Notes under the pieces: model-generated | What the model saw: only the letters and a program-made list of their open reading frames with translations | Told to the model about the DNA's origin: nothing | The model's database searches: none | Made by a program: the position numbers and the translations under genes | Shown: in pieces, positions 15,546 through 24,305 of the stretch | Layout of the letters: each line of letters starts with the position of its first letter | Numbering within the stretch: the stretch's first letter is position 1 | Origin: Flavobacterium sp. KMS | GTDB taxonomy: Bacteria; Bacteroidota; Bacteroidia; Flavobacteriales; Flavobacteriaceae | Direction: 5' to 3' | DNA length: 53,934 bases | Assembly (NCBI RefSeq): GCF_000813005.1 | Contig: NZ_JSYP01000025.1 | Location: 1 to 53,934 of the forward strand

Positions 15546-16799
15546 TTAGAAAATTGTGTATCCTAAAACAAAATCTATTGAGCTATATTTTGCAGAATAA
15601 GTTAGATAATCGCGCATTAATTCTTTTTTGGTATTTAATCTTGCTTCGAAGCTAAATTTATTTTTAAAGTTATAACCAAGGCCGAAAGCAAAATTACTTC
15701 CAGAACCACTTTCATATTCTCTTGTAGTTTTATTTGTAACATCTGTGTAAGTGATGTTTGTTTTGCTTCCTGCATCAAATGCATAAGCTACGTTTATAAA
15801 AATTTTAGAGCTTTGATTTAAAAACATATAATGTCTTATTCCGATAGGGATTTGTATAGAAGTGTATTTTACTTTTGCATTGTTAGGGGTTTCCGGGCTT
15901 ATTATAAATCCACTAGGAACATTATATGTTTTATCATCTTGGTATGTTTGATAAGCAGGATTTATAAAAATACTCCATTTGTTTTTGTTGTATGGAAGGA
16001 TGTACTCTGCCTCGACACCAAACTTGAAGTTAATTTTATTATCTAGTTGTACGTTATCGCGAAGAAAGTAATCATTTTCAGTAGATAATGATGCAATGCT
16101 TGCGCTAGGCGTTATTTTAACTAGAAAAATTCCTTTGTTTACTTTTCTTTCTTCTTTAGCTAAATTAGGTTTGATGTTATTGTATTTTATGAAATACTTA
16201 GTAAGATCTGATTTATTGTAATTAAGTTTTATAATTTCTTTTTCGGTTGTGTTTTCGGCCTTTACATTTTGAAACAGTTGTTGTTTATATTCATTATTTT
16301 CGGCTAGTATTGTTGGGGAGCCGTTAGAATCAATCTGATAATATTTTGTATAAACAAGTTGCTCCACAGGAATCGTTTTTGTTTCGTAAAAATATCTATT
16401 AAGGTTTTGATCGGTGTAACTATACAAAGTAGCATCGCCTTTTATAAGAACTTTTAAAAAAATTACTTCTTCTTTAAAAACAGGGTTTCTGTCAGCTAAT
16501 AACTTATTAGGTTCGTCGCTTGTACGATCTATTTTAATTTTAAATTTTTTAAATGTGGTTTCATTGTCGATCCCGAACTCTTGAACGTTTGCAATGGTTT
16601 CGGTTTTAAAGTCGTTGTCACTAAGTTGTGTTTTGTATTTAAAATCTGTTGGGTTGTTTTTCCAGTCTATGTTTCTTATGAAACATTCTATGCGACTTCC
16701 ATCGTTTAAAATATAATATCCTTTTTCAAAAGATATTTGCGCATAAGAAAAAGTAAAAAAGAATAAAAATAAAATAGTAATCAGTAATGGTTTTTTCAT
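15546..16799 (-). CDS. Outer-membrane beta-barrel protein (porin-family-like)
   Basis: This 417-residue protein has a signal peptide (MKKPLLITILFLFFFTFSYAQ). An N-terminal region (about 22-190) rich in beta strands begins ISFEKGYYILNDGSRIECFI. A C-terminal barrel of roughly 190 residues (from about 225) shows alternating aromatic/polar strands and ends in an aromatic residue (VLGYTIF), as expected for BAM-inserted proteins. This layout is common in Flavobacteriia among uncharacterised outer-membrane proteins. No substrate or partner is evident. It is a single minus-strand gene divergent from tyrS. Confidence 0.75.
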   Translation of the reverse strand: MKKPLLITILFLFFFTFSYAQISFEKGYYILNDGSRIECFIRNIDWKNNPTDFKYKTQLSDNDFKTETIANVQEFGIDNETTFKKFKIKIDRTSDEPNKLLADRNPVFKEEVIFLKVLIKGDATLYSYTDQNLNRYFYETKTIPVEQLVYTKYYQIDSNGSPTILAENNEYKQQLFQNVKAENTTEKEIIKLNYNKSDLTKYFIKYNNIKPNLAKEERKVNKGIFLVKITPSASIASLSTENDYFLRDNVQLDNKINFKFGVEAEYILPYNKNKWSIFINPAYQTYQDDKTYNVPSGFIISPETPNNAKVKYTSIQIPIGIRHYMFLNQSSKIFINVAYAFDAGSKTNITYTDVTNKTTREYESGSGSNFAFGLGYNFKNKFSFEARLNTKKELMRDYLTYSAKYSSIDFVLGYTIF

Positions 16800-17002
16800 G
16801 GTAATTTGTTAGTTTTTTTGCGAATGTAGCCATTATATGTTGCTTTTGCTGCATATTAAAGGTTAAAGCATGAACTGTTTAGCTGGGTATAGATGAAGAT
16901 AGTTTTTATAGTTTGAATTTAATGGTTAATATTTTGCAGGACAGAAATGAAAATCTTTTGTAACAGGAGTGTTTTATAGTATTTACTCCTAACAGAATTA
17001 AT

Positions 17003-17010
17003 TATATTTG
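17003..17010 (+). promoter_or_regulatory. Perfect -7 element TATATTTG for tyrS
   Basis: TATATTTG ends 20 bases before the ATG at 17031. No clear -33 TTG lies at the expected distance. Confidence 0.55.
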
Positions 17011-17030
17011 TAAAAATTATTTTAAAAGAA

Positions 17031-18323
17031 ATGAAAAATTTTATTGAAGAAGTAACTTGGAGAGGAATGCTTCACGACGTTATGCCAGGTACTGAAGAAC
17101 ATTTGATGGAACAAATGAGAGTGGCATATGTGGGAATTGATCCAACTGCGGATTCATTGCATATAGGGCACTTGGTTGGAGTGATGTTATTGAAGCATTT
17201 TCAGTTATCAGGACACAAACCATTGGCGTTAGTTGGTGGGGCAACAGGTATGATTGGTGATCCATCGGGAAAATCGAATGAAAGAAATTTACTTGACGAA
17301 ACAACGTTACGTCATAATCAGGAAGCTATAAAAGGGCAATTGTCTCGATTTTTAGACTTTACTTCAGATGCGGCTAATGCTGCTGAATTGGTGAACAACT
17401 ACGATTGGATGAAAGAATTCTCATTCCTTGATTTTATTCGTGATGTAGGTAAACATATTACGGTAAACTATATGATGGCAAAAGATTCTGTAAAGAAAAG
17501 ATTGTCTTCAGAAGCTTCCGAAGGAATGTCGTTTACAGAGTTTACTTATCAGTTAGTTCAAGGATATGACTTTTTGCATTTGTATAAGAACAAACAATGT
17601 ACCCTGCAAATGGGAGGAAGTGACCAATGGGGGAATATCACCACGGGAACAGAATTGGTAAGAAGAATGGAAAGTGGAAAAGCGTATGCTTTAACTTGTC
17701 CGTTAATTACAAAAGCTGACGGAACAAAATTCGGAAAATCTGAAGGCGGAAATATCTGGCTGGATGCAGCAAGAACCTCTCCGTACAAGTTTTACCAATA
17801 TTGGTTAAACACTTCGGATGTTGATGCTGAAAAATATATCAAAATTTTCACTTTCTTGTCAAAAGAAGAAATTGAATCATTGACAATAGAACATAGAGAA
17901 ACACCACATTTGCGTATTTTGCAAAAAAGATTGGCTGAAGAAATTACTGTAATGGTACATTCTGCTGCGGATTTAGAAAATGCAATTAAAGCTTCGGGTA
18001 TCTTATTCGGAAATTCAACTTCAGATGATTTAAAGCAATTAGATGAAGCGACTTTCTTAGATGTTTTTGACGGTGTGCCTCAAGCAGAAATTGCTAAAGC
18101 CGACCTTGAAAACGGATTAGAGATTATAAATGTTCTGAATGAGAAAACAGGATTTTTTAAGTCGAATGGTGAAGCTAGACGTGCTCTAACTGCTAATTCT
18201 ATTTCGGTTAACAGAGAAAAAATAACAGAGGAATTTGTTCTTTCTAATAAAGATTTAATAAACAATCAGTTTGTATTATTGCAAAGCGGAAAGAAAAATT
18301 ATTTTGTGATAAGAGTGGTTTAA
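17031..18323 (+). CDS. tyrS: Tyrosyl-tRNA synthetase
   Basis: This 430-residue class I aminoacyl-tRNA synthetase charges tRNA-Tyr. It shows YVGIDPTADSLHIGHLVGVM containing the HIGH motif (residues near 45-48), the tyrosine-binding segment YQLVQGYDFLHLY, QMGGSDQWGNITTG, and the KMSKS equivalent KFGKSEGGN. A C-terminal S4-like RNA-binding domain follows (about 360-430; FKSNGEARRALTANSISVNR). The length is normal for TyrRS. It is a single gene between the beta-barrel gene and a convergent LuxE-like gene. No T-box or other leader was seen. Confidence 0.97.
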   Translation: MKNFIEEVTWRGMLHDVMPGTEEHLMEQMRVAYVGIDPTADSLHIGHLVGVMLLKHFQLSGHKPLALVGGATGMIGDPSGKSNERNLLDETTLRHNQEAIKGQLSRFLDFTSDAANAAELVNNYDWMKEFSFLDFIRDVGKHITVNYMMAKDSVKKRLSSEASEGMSFTEFTYQLVQGYDFLHLYKNKQCTLQMGGSDQWGNITTGTELVRRMESGKAYALTCPLITKADGTKFGKSEGGNIWLDAARTSPYKFYQYWLNTSDVDAEKYIKIFTFLSKEEIESLTIEHRETPHLRILQKRLAEEITVMVHSAADLENAIKASGILFGNSTSDDLKQLDEATFLDVFDGVPQAEIAKADLENGLEIINVLNEKTGFFKSNGEARRALTANSISVNREKITEEFVLSNKDLINNQFVLLQSGKKNYFVIRVV

Positions 18324-18394
18324 TTGTTTAGCAGGTAATTTGTTTAATCGTAAGTTTCGGTTAACCGATTTAACAAATAAACAAATCAACTTTT

Positions 18395-19375
18395 TTACAA
18401 AACCATCAAATTACAACCTCTAATATCAGAGTTATCAAAACGTCCCAATACCTCGAAAGAGTTGTTGGGATATTTTTTGCCCAAATCTTGCGTAGCGATA
18501 AAGGAGCAGGAATTAATATTGGCTAAGTCGATTACGTTTATACCACCAGTTTTTCCTTCTTTTACGTAAGTTAAAGCATCTTCGGTATCACGAATAAGCA
18601 CTTGTATCCACGATGGACATTCAAAAATTCCTTCGCCTAAAGAATAAGCTTGCGATAATAATTCGGTCATACCATACTCAGAATGTATTGCAGATACACC
18701 AAAGCCTTCACATAATTCTTTGTGTAATTCTTCGCGAATCATTTCTTTGCGTTTGCCTTTCATTCCACCAGTTTCCATTATGATGGTGTTTTGTAGTTTA
18801 AAGGTGTTTTTTTCGATTAAATCTAATAAAGCATATGTTACACCAATTAAGATAGTATTTTGTCCTGATTGGTCTAATTCGATTAGTTTTTGGGTAAGTT
18901 CTTCGTGGTTGTGTAAATAAAACCCACTTTCTGGATGGTTTGATAATTTAATTAAATCTTCGACCATGTATATTAAAGAAGATCCTTCGCGTTCTAGATA
19001 AGAAGGTAAAAGTGCTAGTACAGCATAATCTTCGATGTTGCCATAAAATTCTGAAAATCCTTTGCGATAGCTTTCCTCGTACAAAGAAACATCGGTTACA
19101 ATATGCTTGCTAGTAATCATTCCTGTTGTACCGCTACTGGTAAAAGTAACCTGTGCAGGATTAGAATTTGAGACCACATTATGGCTCTTAAAAAACTGAA
19201 TTGGCAAGAAAGGAATTTGAGTAAGGGACTTTACTTTTTGTGGATCTGTTTTAAGATAATCACAGAATGTTCGATATACTACGTTGTTTTCGTATTGAAA
19301 GCGAAACACTTTCAACGCTATTTTTTCAAATTGCTTTTGATTGGAAATCGTAAATATATCGGTTGTTGTAATCAA
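18395..19375 (-). CDS. LuxE/PaaK-like acyl-protein synthetase family protein
   Basis: This 326-residue member of the LuxE-like branch of adenylate-forming enzymes carries the nucleotide loop TFTSSGTTGMITSKHIV (near 85), METGGMKGKRKEMIREELHK, and SEYGMTELLSQAY, which resembles the adenylation motif YGMTE. LuxE proteins activate fatty acids as acyl-AMP for transfer to a protein. The role here is unknown, and no luciferase genes are present. No ATG gives a plausible N-terminus; TTG 19375 is used and lies 15 bases after a perfect -7 element, which supports it. It lies directly downstream of the T9SS-CTD protein gene. Confidence 0.78.
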   Translation of the reverse strand: MITTTDIFTISNQKQFEKIALKVFRFQYENNVVYRTFCDYLKTDPQKVKSLTQIPFLPIQFFKSHNVVSNSNPAQVTFTSSGTTGMITSKHIVTDVSLYEESYRKGFSEFYGNIEDYAVLALLPSYLEREGSSLIYMVEDLIKLSNHPESGFYLHNHEELTQKLIELDQSGQNTILIGVTYALLDLIEKNTFKLQNTIIMETGGMKGKRKEMIREELHKELCEGFGVSAIHSEYGMTELLSQAYSLGEGIFECPSWIQVLIRDTEDALTYVKEGKTGGINVIDLANINSCSFIATQDLGKKYPNNSFEVLGRFDNSDIRGCNLMVL

Positions 19376-19389
19376 GATCTTTTTTTTTG

Positions 19390-19397
19390 CAAAGGTA
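19390..19397 (-). promoter_or_regulatory. Perfect -7 element TACCTTTG for the LuxE-like gene
   Basis: The minus strand reads TACCTTTG 14 bases upstream of the TTG start codon at 19375, supporting that start. Confidence 0.55.
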
Positions 19398-19410
19398 ATT
19401 TATTTAAAAG

Positions 19411-19441
19411 AAAAAGCTCCAATATTACTTTGGAGCTTTTT
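19411..19441 (-). terminator. Terminator of the T9SS-CTD protein gene
   Basis: Eleven-bp arms AAAAAGCTCCA and complement, with a nine-base loop, lie 21 bases after the stop at 19462. Confidence 0.8.
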
Positions 19442-19461
19442 TATGTTTTTATTTTTAAAAA

Positions 19462-19800
19462 TTACCTGACAATTAGCTTTCTAGTTGCAGTTGCGTTCTC
19501 TTCGTTTATTTTTATGATATAAACACCTGGCGAAAGATTAGAAACATTAAGCTCTTTAGAACTTATTTGTGTCTGTAGGACTTTTTTCCCCAGTACGTCA
19601 AAAATGGTTATCTCTTTTTCTAAATCATTTTTAGACGAAATGTATACTTTACCGTTACTCACAGGGTTTGGGTACAAACTTAAGCCCTCTATAACAGTGC
19701 CGTCTTGCGGTTTTGGCAGTTGTTTACTGTCTTGTGCCGAGACACTTACAGTAAAGAAAAAAGCCAATAAGAATGTAATATAAAAGTAGTTTTTTGCCAT
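19462..19800 (-). CDS. Minimal secreted protein consisting of a T9SS type A sorting domain
   Basis: This 112-residue protein has a signal peptide (about 1-23, ending SVSAQ). A linker of about 18 residues follows, then a complete type A C-terminal sorting domain: LSLYPNPVSNGKVYIS, ITIFDVLGKKV, LNVSNLSPGVYIIKI and a terminal RKLIVR. The CTD normally directs a large passenger through the type IX secretion pore and is then removed by the PorU sortase. Here there is essentially no passenger. It may compete for, prime or signal to the T9SS, or it may be the remnant of a larger protein. A GTG directly before the ATG would add one residue; ATG 19800 is chosen. Confidence 0.85.
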   Translation of the reverse strand: MAKNYFYITFLLAFFFTVSVSAQDSKQLPKPQDGTVIEGLSLYPNPVSNGKVYISSKNDLEKEITIFDVLGKKVLQTQISSKELNVSNLSPGVYIIKINEENATATRKLIVR

Positions 19801-19856
19801 CACTTAAATTTAGTATTAGTAAATATACAAAAAAGTTTTCAAAAACTACGCCAAAA

Positions 19857-19886
19857 AAAAACATCCTATAAATTTAGGATGTTTTT
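19857..19886 (-). terminator. Terminator of the Pho-type lipoprotein gene
   Basis: Twelve-bp arms (AAAAACATCCTA and complement) with a six-base loop and an adjacent T run on the minus strand lie 21 bases past the stop at 19908. Confidence 0.82.
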
Positions 19887-19907
19887 AACATTTTATGTGT
19901 GAAGTGA

Positions 19908-21101
19908 TTATAGCTTCTCTAATAAGTTTACACCATCAACAATTGCCCAAGCACCAGGAGTTAAAGCAGCTCCAGTTGCTGTTGTACTTGTTGTAAAGTT
20001 TCCTGCAGGGAACGCTACTGTAAATCCAGCTGCACCTGTTCCTGTAAGAGGAGTTGTAGCATCAGCAACTTTTACGTTTAGCATTTTGATTTTACCACCA
20101 GCAACTTGATTTGTGTTTGTAGCCGCTTCTTGAATTCTAACAGCAACAGCTCCTGTTGAAGTATATCCAGAAATTACAACATTTGTATATTCACCATTTC
20201 CATCTTTTTTGAATTGAATTGCATCAATTTCTGTTGGATTTCCAGCTTCAGTTACTGTTCCTGGAGCTCTTCTTAAAGTAATGTTAGAAACTTTAGGGAA
20301 GAATGAGTTGTTAACACTTTTTGATTCGATTTCCATTCCGAAATTTCCTGCACCAGTTTGATATGCGTACCAGTTAGTGTTTGCTTGCCCTTGCCATCCA
20401 TCTTGCCAGTCAAAAGAATCATCTGTATTTCCGTATGAAATTAAGTTTTTAGCACTTACAGTTCCACCGTAAAATTCAAAACCATCATCAGCTCCTTTGT
20501 AAGCTACTAAGTTTTCTAGAACTGTTCCCGAACCTACAGCGTAGAATGAGAATCCATTCATTTCTGAGTTTCCGTCAAGGATTTTTTTACCAGCATATTC
20601 TACACGTACATATTTTAATGAACCACTGCTATGAGTTGGGTTTGAACCACCATAAACAATATTTGTTCCATCTTCTGAAGTTGCAGTAGTAATTGGTGTT
20701 CCGTCAGCAGTTTTTCCTGAAACAATCGGAGCATCACCAAACATAATAATTCCTCCCCATGAACCTGCAGTCTTAGATTTCTCTGTAAAGACAACTGGTT
20801 CTGCAGCTGTACCAGCAATATTTAAAATACCACCTTTTTCTACTAACAAGGCATCTGAACCATTAGAAACATCGGCAGTAATTACTGATCCAGCTTCGAA
20901 AGTTAAAGTTATACCGCTTTTTATTCTTACTGTACCACTTAGGGTATATGTTCCTTTTACAAAAGTTTTAGAAGCAGTAACATTTTCTGCTGTTATTTCT
21001 CCTGAACCAGCTGCTGGAGGTGTTGCAACATCATCATCGCTAGAAGAACAACTTGCGAAAATCAAGCTTAATAAAGAAAGACTTAAGACTAATTTTTTCA
21101 T
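19908..21101 (-). CDS. Surface-type lipoprotein with right-handed beta-helix-like repeats, partner of the TonB receptor
   Basis: This 397-residue protein has a lipoprotein signal (MKKLVLSLSLLSLIFASC, Cys 18) followed by SSSDDD, an acidic stretch like the export signal that sends Bacteroidota lipoproteins to the cell surface. The body repeats short beta-strand turns (SGTVRIKSGITLTFEAGSVI, then GGILNIAGTAAEPVVFTEKS, then NLVAYKGADDGFEFYGG), suggesting a parallel beta-helix. It lies downstream of a TonB-dependent receptor but has its own promoter with seven phased Pho-box-like repeats. The likely role is binding or capture of a phosphorus-containing ligand for the receptor; this is inferred from context only. 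Confidence 0.75.
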   Translation of the reverse strand: MKKLVLSLSLLSLIFASCSSSDDDVATPPAAGSGEITAENVTASKTFVKGTYTLSGTVRIKSGITLTFEAGSVITADVSNGSDALLVEKGGILNIAGTAAEPVVFTEKSKTAGSWGGIIMFGDAPIVSGKTADGTPITTATSEDGTNIVYGGSNPTHSSGSLKYVRVEYAGKKILDGNSEMNGFSFYAVGSGTVLENLVAYKGADDGFEFYGGTVSAKNLISYGNTDDSFDWQDGWQGQANTNWYAYQTGAGNFGMEIESKSVNNSFFPKVSNITLRRAPGTVTEAGNPTEIDAIQFKKDGNGEYTNVVISGYTSTGAVAVRIQEAATNTNQVAGGKIKMLNVKVADATTPLTGTGAAGFTVAFPAGNFTTSTTATGAALTPGAWAIVDGVNLLEKL

Positions 21102-21147
21102 TTTAATGGTTTTTTAGAATTATTTTTTTTGTGTTATTTTGTTGATT

Positions 21148-21235
21148 CAAAAGTACTATCGTGCTTTTCAAACCTAGTTAGCTAAATGTTACTAAAGTAT
21201 TATATAACAATTAGCTAGATGTAAATTTTATGTTA
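21148..21235 (-). promoter_or_regulatory. Candidate Pho box array and -7 element before the lipoprotein gene
   Basis: On the minus strand, half-sites at an exact 11-base period begin at 21235, 21224, 21213, 21202, 21191, 21180 and 21169: TAACA, TTACA, TAATT, TAATA, TAACA, TAACT and a weak GAAAA. Nine bases later comes a perfect -7 element, TACTTTTG (21155-21148). The period and the 9-base gap are the same at the TonB-receptor and porin promoters. Confidence 0.72.
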
Positions 21236-21242
21236 CGTACTT

Positions 21243-21280
21243 AAAATAAGAAAAGAGCTGTAAAGCTCTTTTCTTATTTT
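21243..21280 (-). terminator. Strong terminator of the TonB receptor gene
   Basis: A perfect 17-bp stem (21243-21259 with 21264-21280) and a GTAA loop begin two bases past the stop of the receptor. It separates the receptor transcript from the lipoprotein promoter. Confidence 0.88.
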
Positions 21281-21282
21281 GA

Positions 21283-24072
21283 TTAAAATGTATATCCTAT
21301 ATTAACTGAGAAGCCAACTCCTTTTTTGTATTCACGAAGAACTAATGAATCTTCGGTAATATCTATTGTGCTGTTTTTTCCTAATTCTTTTCTATAATAT
21401 GGGTTTATTAAATTTTCGGCACTAAATTTTAATTCAATGTTTTTTGATAGTGTGCTTGTCCAAACAAAATCTAATTTACTGAATGATTTTTCATAGATAT
21501 GATCCATTCCTGATGAACCAACTGCAAAGATTCTGTCGCCGTAAACGTTATAAACTAATGTCATTGAGTTTTTCCAAGCGGTATTTAATGTAAAGTCATA
21601 TTTCAAATCGGTATTGATAATCCAGTTTGAAGCTCCTTGAAGTTTACGATTTGTGCTGTTTTCTAACTCGTTACCTTGTTTTGTTAAGTCAATTTTCACA
21701 TCGGTACTCATTATAGAAGTGTTGAATCCGAAAGTAAAGTTCGAAAGAGATTCGCTAACTCTGCTTAATTGCAAAATCATTTCGATTTCGGCACCGTAAA
21801 TTACAGCTTGCTCAGAGTTTTTGAATGTTGTTATTTGACCACCACTATTAGCTGTTGGTTTAAAAACTCTTTCAATAGGGTTTTCGATTAATTTTCCAAA
21901 TGCGCCAATAGCAAATAATTCTTTGTTGTTAGGAAATAATTCGTACTTAAAATCTACATTGTAATTGTTACTGTTTAATAAATTTGAATTCCCGCTTTCA
22001 GAAGTTGCATCCGCGTTAATGTAATTTATTGGAAGTAATTCCATTGCAACTGGTCTTGTTATAGTTTTACTTAATGAACCACGTAAATTACTTTTTTCAG
22101 TTAAAGCATATTTAGTGTTTAATGAAGGAAGGAAATCTAACTTATCATCAGTTTTCTTACGGTATGGGCTTCCAAAAGGATCTCCTTGTTCTCTGTATTT
22201 AATTTCACGAGTTGAGTTTTCGGCTCTTAATCCTGCATTTAAATCCCATTTTTCTCCAAAAGTCCAAAACAAATTAAAGTAACCAGCGTTAACAAATTGA
22301 TTTAGTTTTACTTTATAATCTCCATTAGATTCTTCCTGAACATAAACGATTCCATTATCGATATCCTGATTGATTTCTTTACTAATTGTTCCTAAATCTG
22401 CAGTGTAATTTTTTTCGATATTTCTTCTTCCAGAAAAGAAACGGTAACTAGATTCCATGTCATTTATGAAATTGTTATATCCTACAGTTAAGTTGTTTAA
22501 TCTTTCTTTGTTTCCAAATTTAATGCTGTATTCTGCAAGAGCAGAGAAGTAAAAGTTTCCGTTTACATCTAAATACTGGCGATTTAAATTATTTCCACCA
22601 TAAGACATATTGATGTCAGTATCATTAACTTTTAGACCAGTGATAAATTTTCTGTCAGGTTGTTGAAAACCAGTTTTTACATATGAACCTCCAGCTTTAA
22701 TGGTTTGTTTTCCATCTTCGGTTAATTTGTAATCTCCAAATAATTGAGTATTCCAATACTTAGACTCTTCAAATTGATTTAATCTGATAAGGTTGTTTGT
22801 AATATTGGCTAAACTGTTGGTGTATCCTACTTGATCTTGAATTTTACTTTCTGTGGCTTGGATAAAAAGCGTATTGAAGTTTAAGTTTAATCTGTTTGTT
22901 TTGTATTTTAAACCTGCTAAACCAGAAAAAGTAGTTTGGTAAGCGTATTGTGTGTTGTATAAGTTATTGTCGTAATTACCTTGTCCAAGATTGAAAGTTC
23001 TGTCAACTCCCTCTCTAAAAATGTATTTATTATCAAAGTTAAATGACATGATGTAACTTATGCTTTTTTCTTTTTCAAGATTAAATTTTTGTGAATGTAA
23101 AAAACCAATACTTGAATTTAAAGGGCTTGCAGTTTGATCAACATCCCAGTTTTTATCTCCGTAGGCACTATGGTATTGATCAGGAGATAACTTTGTTCCG
23201 CTTGGTACAGAACCAAAAGCTGACGGAAGTGCTCTTTCATTACCAAGAAGTCCAAAAGTTCCTTTAGTTGAATTTGCATCATCAGAAAGTAAGAACTTCT
23301 TTAGATTGTTGTTTGTAGTATAGCCAAATCCAATATTTAATTTTGTGATGTTTTTTGGCTGAGTGGTTTCAATATTAATTGTTGCACCTGCAAAATCACC
23401 AGAGATATTTGGATTGAATGTTTTGTAAATATTTAAAACTCCTACTATATCAGTTGGAAATAAATCTAATGGAATAATTTTTTTGAAAGGGCTGTTTGAT
23501 GGAGTTTGTAAATCATTAACCAATAAATTATTGTAACGATCTTCCAAACCTCTAATAAATAATCCACGGCCATCTACTTTTGTAATTCCTGTAACTTTAG
23601 TAAGTCCATCTTCTACGTCACTAACCCCTTTTCGTGACATTTCCTGAGCACCAATACTTTGTTTAATAACAACTGCATTTTTTTGATCTAATAATAAAGC
23701 AGTTTCTTTTTCTCTGTTTACAGATGAAGCTTTTACAACAACATCTTTTAGAGTGTAACTCCCAGATGATAATGCCTGGTTGATAGTTGTAGTTTCATTT
23801 GCTTTAACAATTACTAGAGCTTCTATAGTTTCATACCCCAAGAAACTATAAATTACAGTATAGCTACCAGGAGCTATGTTTATCGAATATTTACCATCGA
23901 TGTCGGTATTTGCACTGTTGTTTGTTCCTTTAATAAGGACATTTGCAAATGGTAGTGCTTCATTATTAGTTTGTTTGTCTGTTAAAACCCCAGAAATTGT
24001 ACCTTTGGTCTGAGCCATAGAAACAGCACAAATAAATAATGTAATAAATAGAAATTTTAAGTTGAATTTCAT
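21283..24072 (-). CDS. TonB-dependent outer-membrane receptor, probably phosphate-starvation inducible
   Basis: This 929-residue protein has a signal peptide (about 1-20). A carboxypeptidase-regulatory-like domain follows (about 24-110; GTISGVLTDKQTNNEALPFA). The plug domain (about 125-240) contains DVEDGLTKVTGITKVDGRGL and FIRGLEDRYNNLLVND, and a 22-strand barrel runs to the aromatic C-terminus (SVNIGYTF). It would import a ligand across the outer membrane using TonB energy. The substrate is not encoded in any motif. The phased repeats at its promoter, the neighbouring PhoB/PhoR-like genes and the OprO/P-type porin suggest a phosphorus source. It is divergent from the response-regulator gene. 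Confidence 0.88.
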   Translation of the reverse strand: MKFNLKFLFITLFICAVSMAQTKGTISGVLTDKQTNNEALPFANVLIKGTNNSANTDIDGKYSINIAPGSYTVIYSFLGYETIEALVIVKANETTTINQALSSGSYTLKDVVVKASSVNREKETALLLDQKNAVVIKQSIGAQEMSRKGVSDVEDGLTKVTGITKVDGRGLFIRGLEDRYNNLLVNDLQTPSNSPFKKIIPLDLFPTDIVGVLNIYKTFNPNISGDFAGATINIETTQPKNITKLNIGFGYTTNNNLKKFLLSDDANSTKGTFGLLGNERALPSAFGSVPSGTKLSPDQYHSAYGDKNWDVDQTASPLNSSIGFLHSQKFNLEKEKSISYIMSFNFDNKYIFREGVDRTFNLGQGNYDNNLYNTQYAYQTTFSGLAGLKYKTNRLNLNFNTLFIQATESKIQDQVGYTNSLANITNNLIRLNQFEESKYWNTQLFGDYKLTEDGKQTIKAGGSYVKTGFQQPDRKFITGLKVNDTDINMSYGGNNLNRQYLDVNGNFYFSALAEYSIKFGNKERLNNLTVGYNNFINDMESSYRFFSGRRNIEKNYTADLGTISKEINQDIDNGIVYVQEESNGDYKVKLNQFVNAGYFNLFWTFGEKWDLNAGLRAENSTREIKYREQGDPFGSPYRKKTDDKLDFLPSLNTKYALTEKSNLRGSLSKTITRPVAMELLPINYINADATSESGNSNLLNSNNYNVDFKYELFPNNKELFAIGAFGKLIENPIERVFKPTANSGGQITTFKNSEQAVIYGAEIEMILQLSRVSESLSNFTFGFNTSIMSTDVKIDLTKQGNELENSTNRKLQGASNWIINTDLKYDFTLNTAWKNSMTLVYNVYGDRIFAVGSSGMDHIYEKSFSKLDFVWTSTLSKNIELKFSAENLINPYYRKELGKNSTIDITEDSLVLREYKKGVGFSVNIGYTF

Positions 24073-24100
24073 TTTCGTTTGTTGTTTGTTTATTTTTTTG

Positions 24101-24177
24101 CAAATAAAAGACGGCTTTGTAAAGTTCGTGTTAGCTGCTTGTTATTGTTTTGTCTCTAATATATTATGAAATTGTTA
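24101..24177 (-). promoter_or_regulatory. Candidate Pho box array and -7 element before the TonB receptor gene
   Basis: Minus-strand half-sites at 11-base period begin at 24177 (TAACA), 24166 (TAATA), 24155 (AGACA, weak), 24144 (TAACA), 24133 (TAACA) and 24122 (TTACA). Exactly nine bases follow, then TTTATTTG at 24108-24101, one mismatch from TAnnTTTG. The predicted start of transcription lies about 20 bases before the receptor ATG. The proximal repeats overlap the -33 region, as expected for a PhoB-type activator. Confidence 0.72.
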
Positions 24178-24305
24178 TGAGATTAAATTACGGTTAACAC
24201 TACTTTTTAACAGTTGATTTATTATTACCTTTACACTCGCAACTACAATCATTGAATATTATATCGTATAAGTATCAATGAGATAACCCAATTTTTTGCT
24301 ATTTT

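Noticed and set aside
18324..18394. AATCG...CGATT pairing after tyrS as a terminator
   Set aside because: The stem is only five bases with a large loop and no T run, so it is too weak to call.
24195..24212. Two TAACA sites as a Pho box of the regulator gene itself
   Set aside because: They are 13 bases apart, out of phase with the 11-bp period, and 13 bases from the nearest -7-like sequence (TACCTTTA), so autoregulation is not supported by the same rule.
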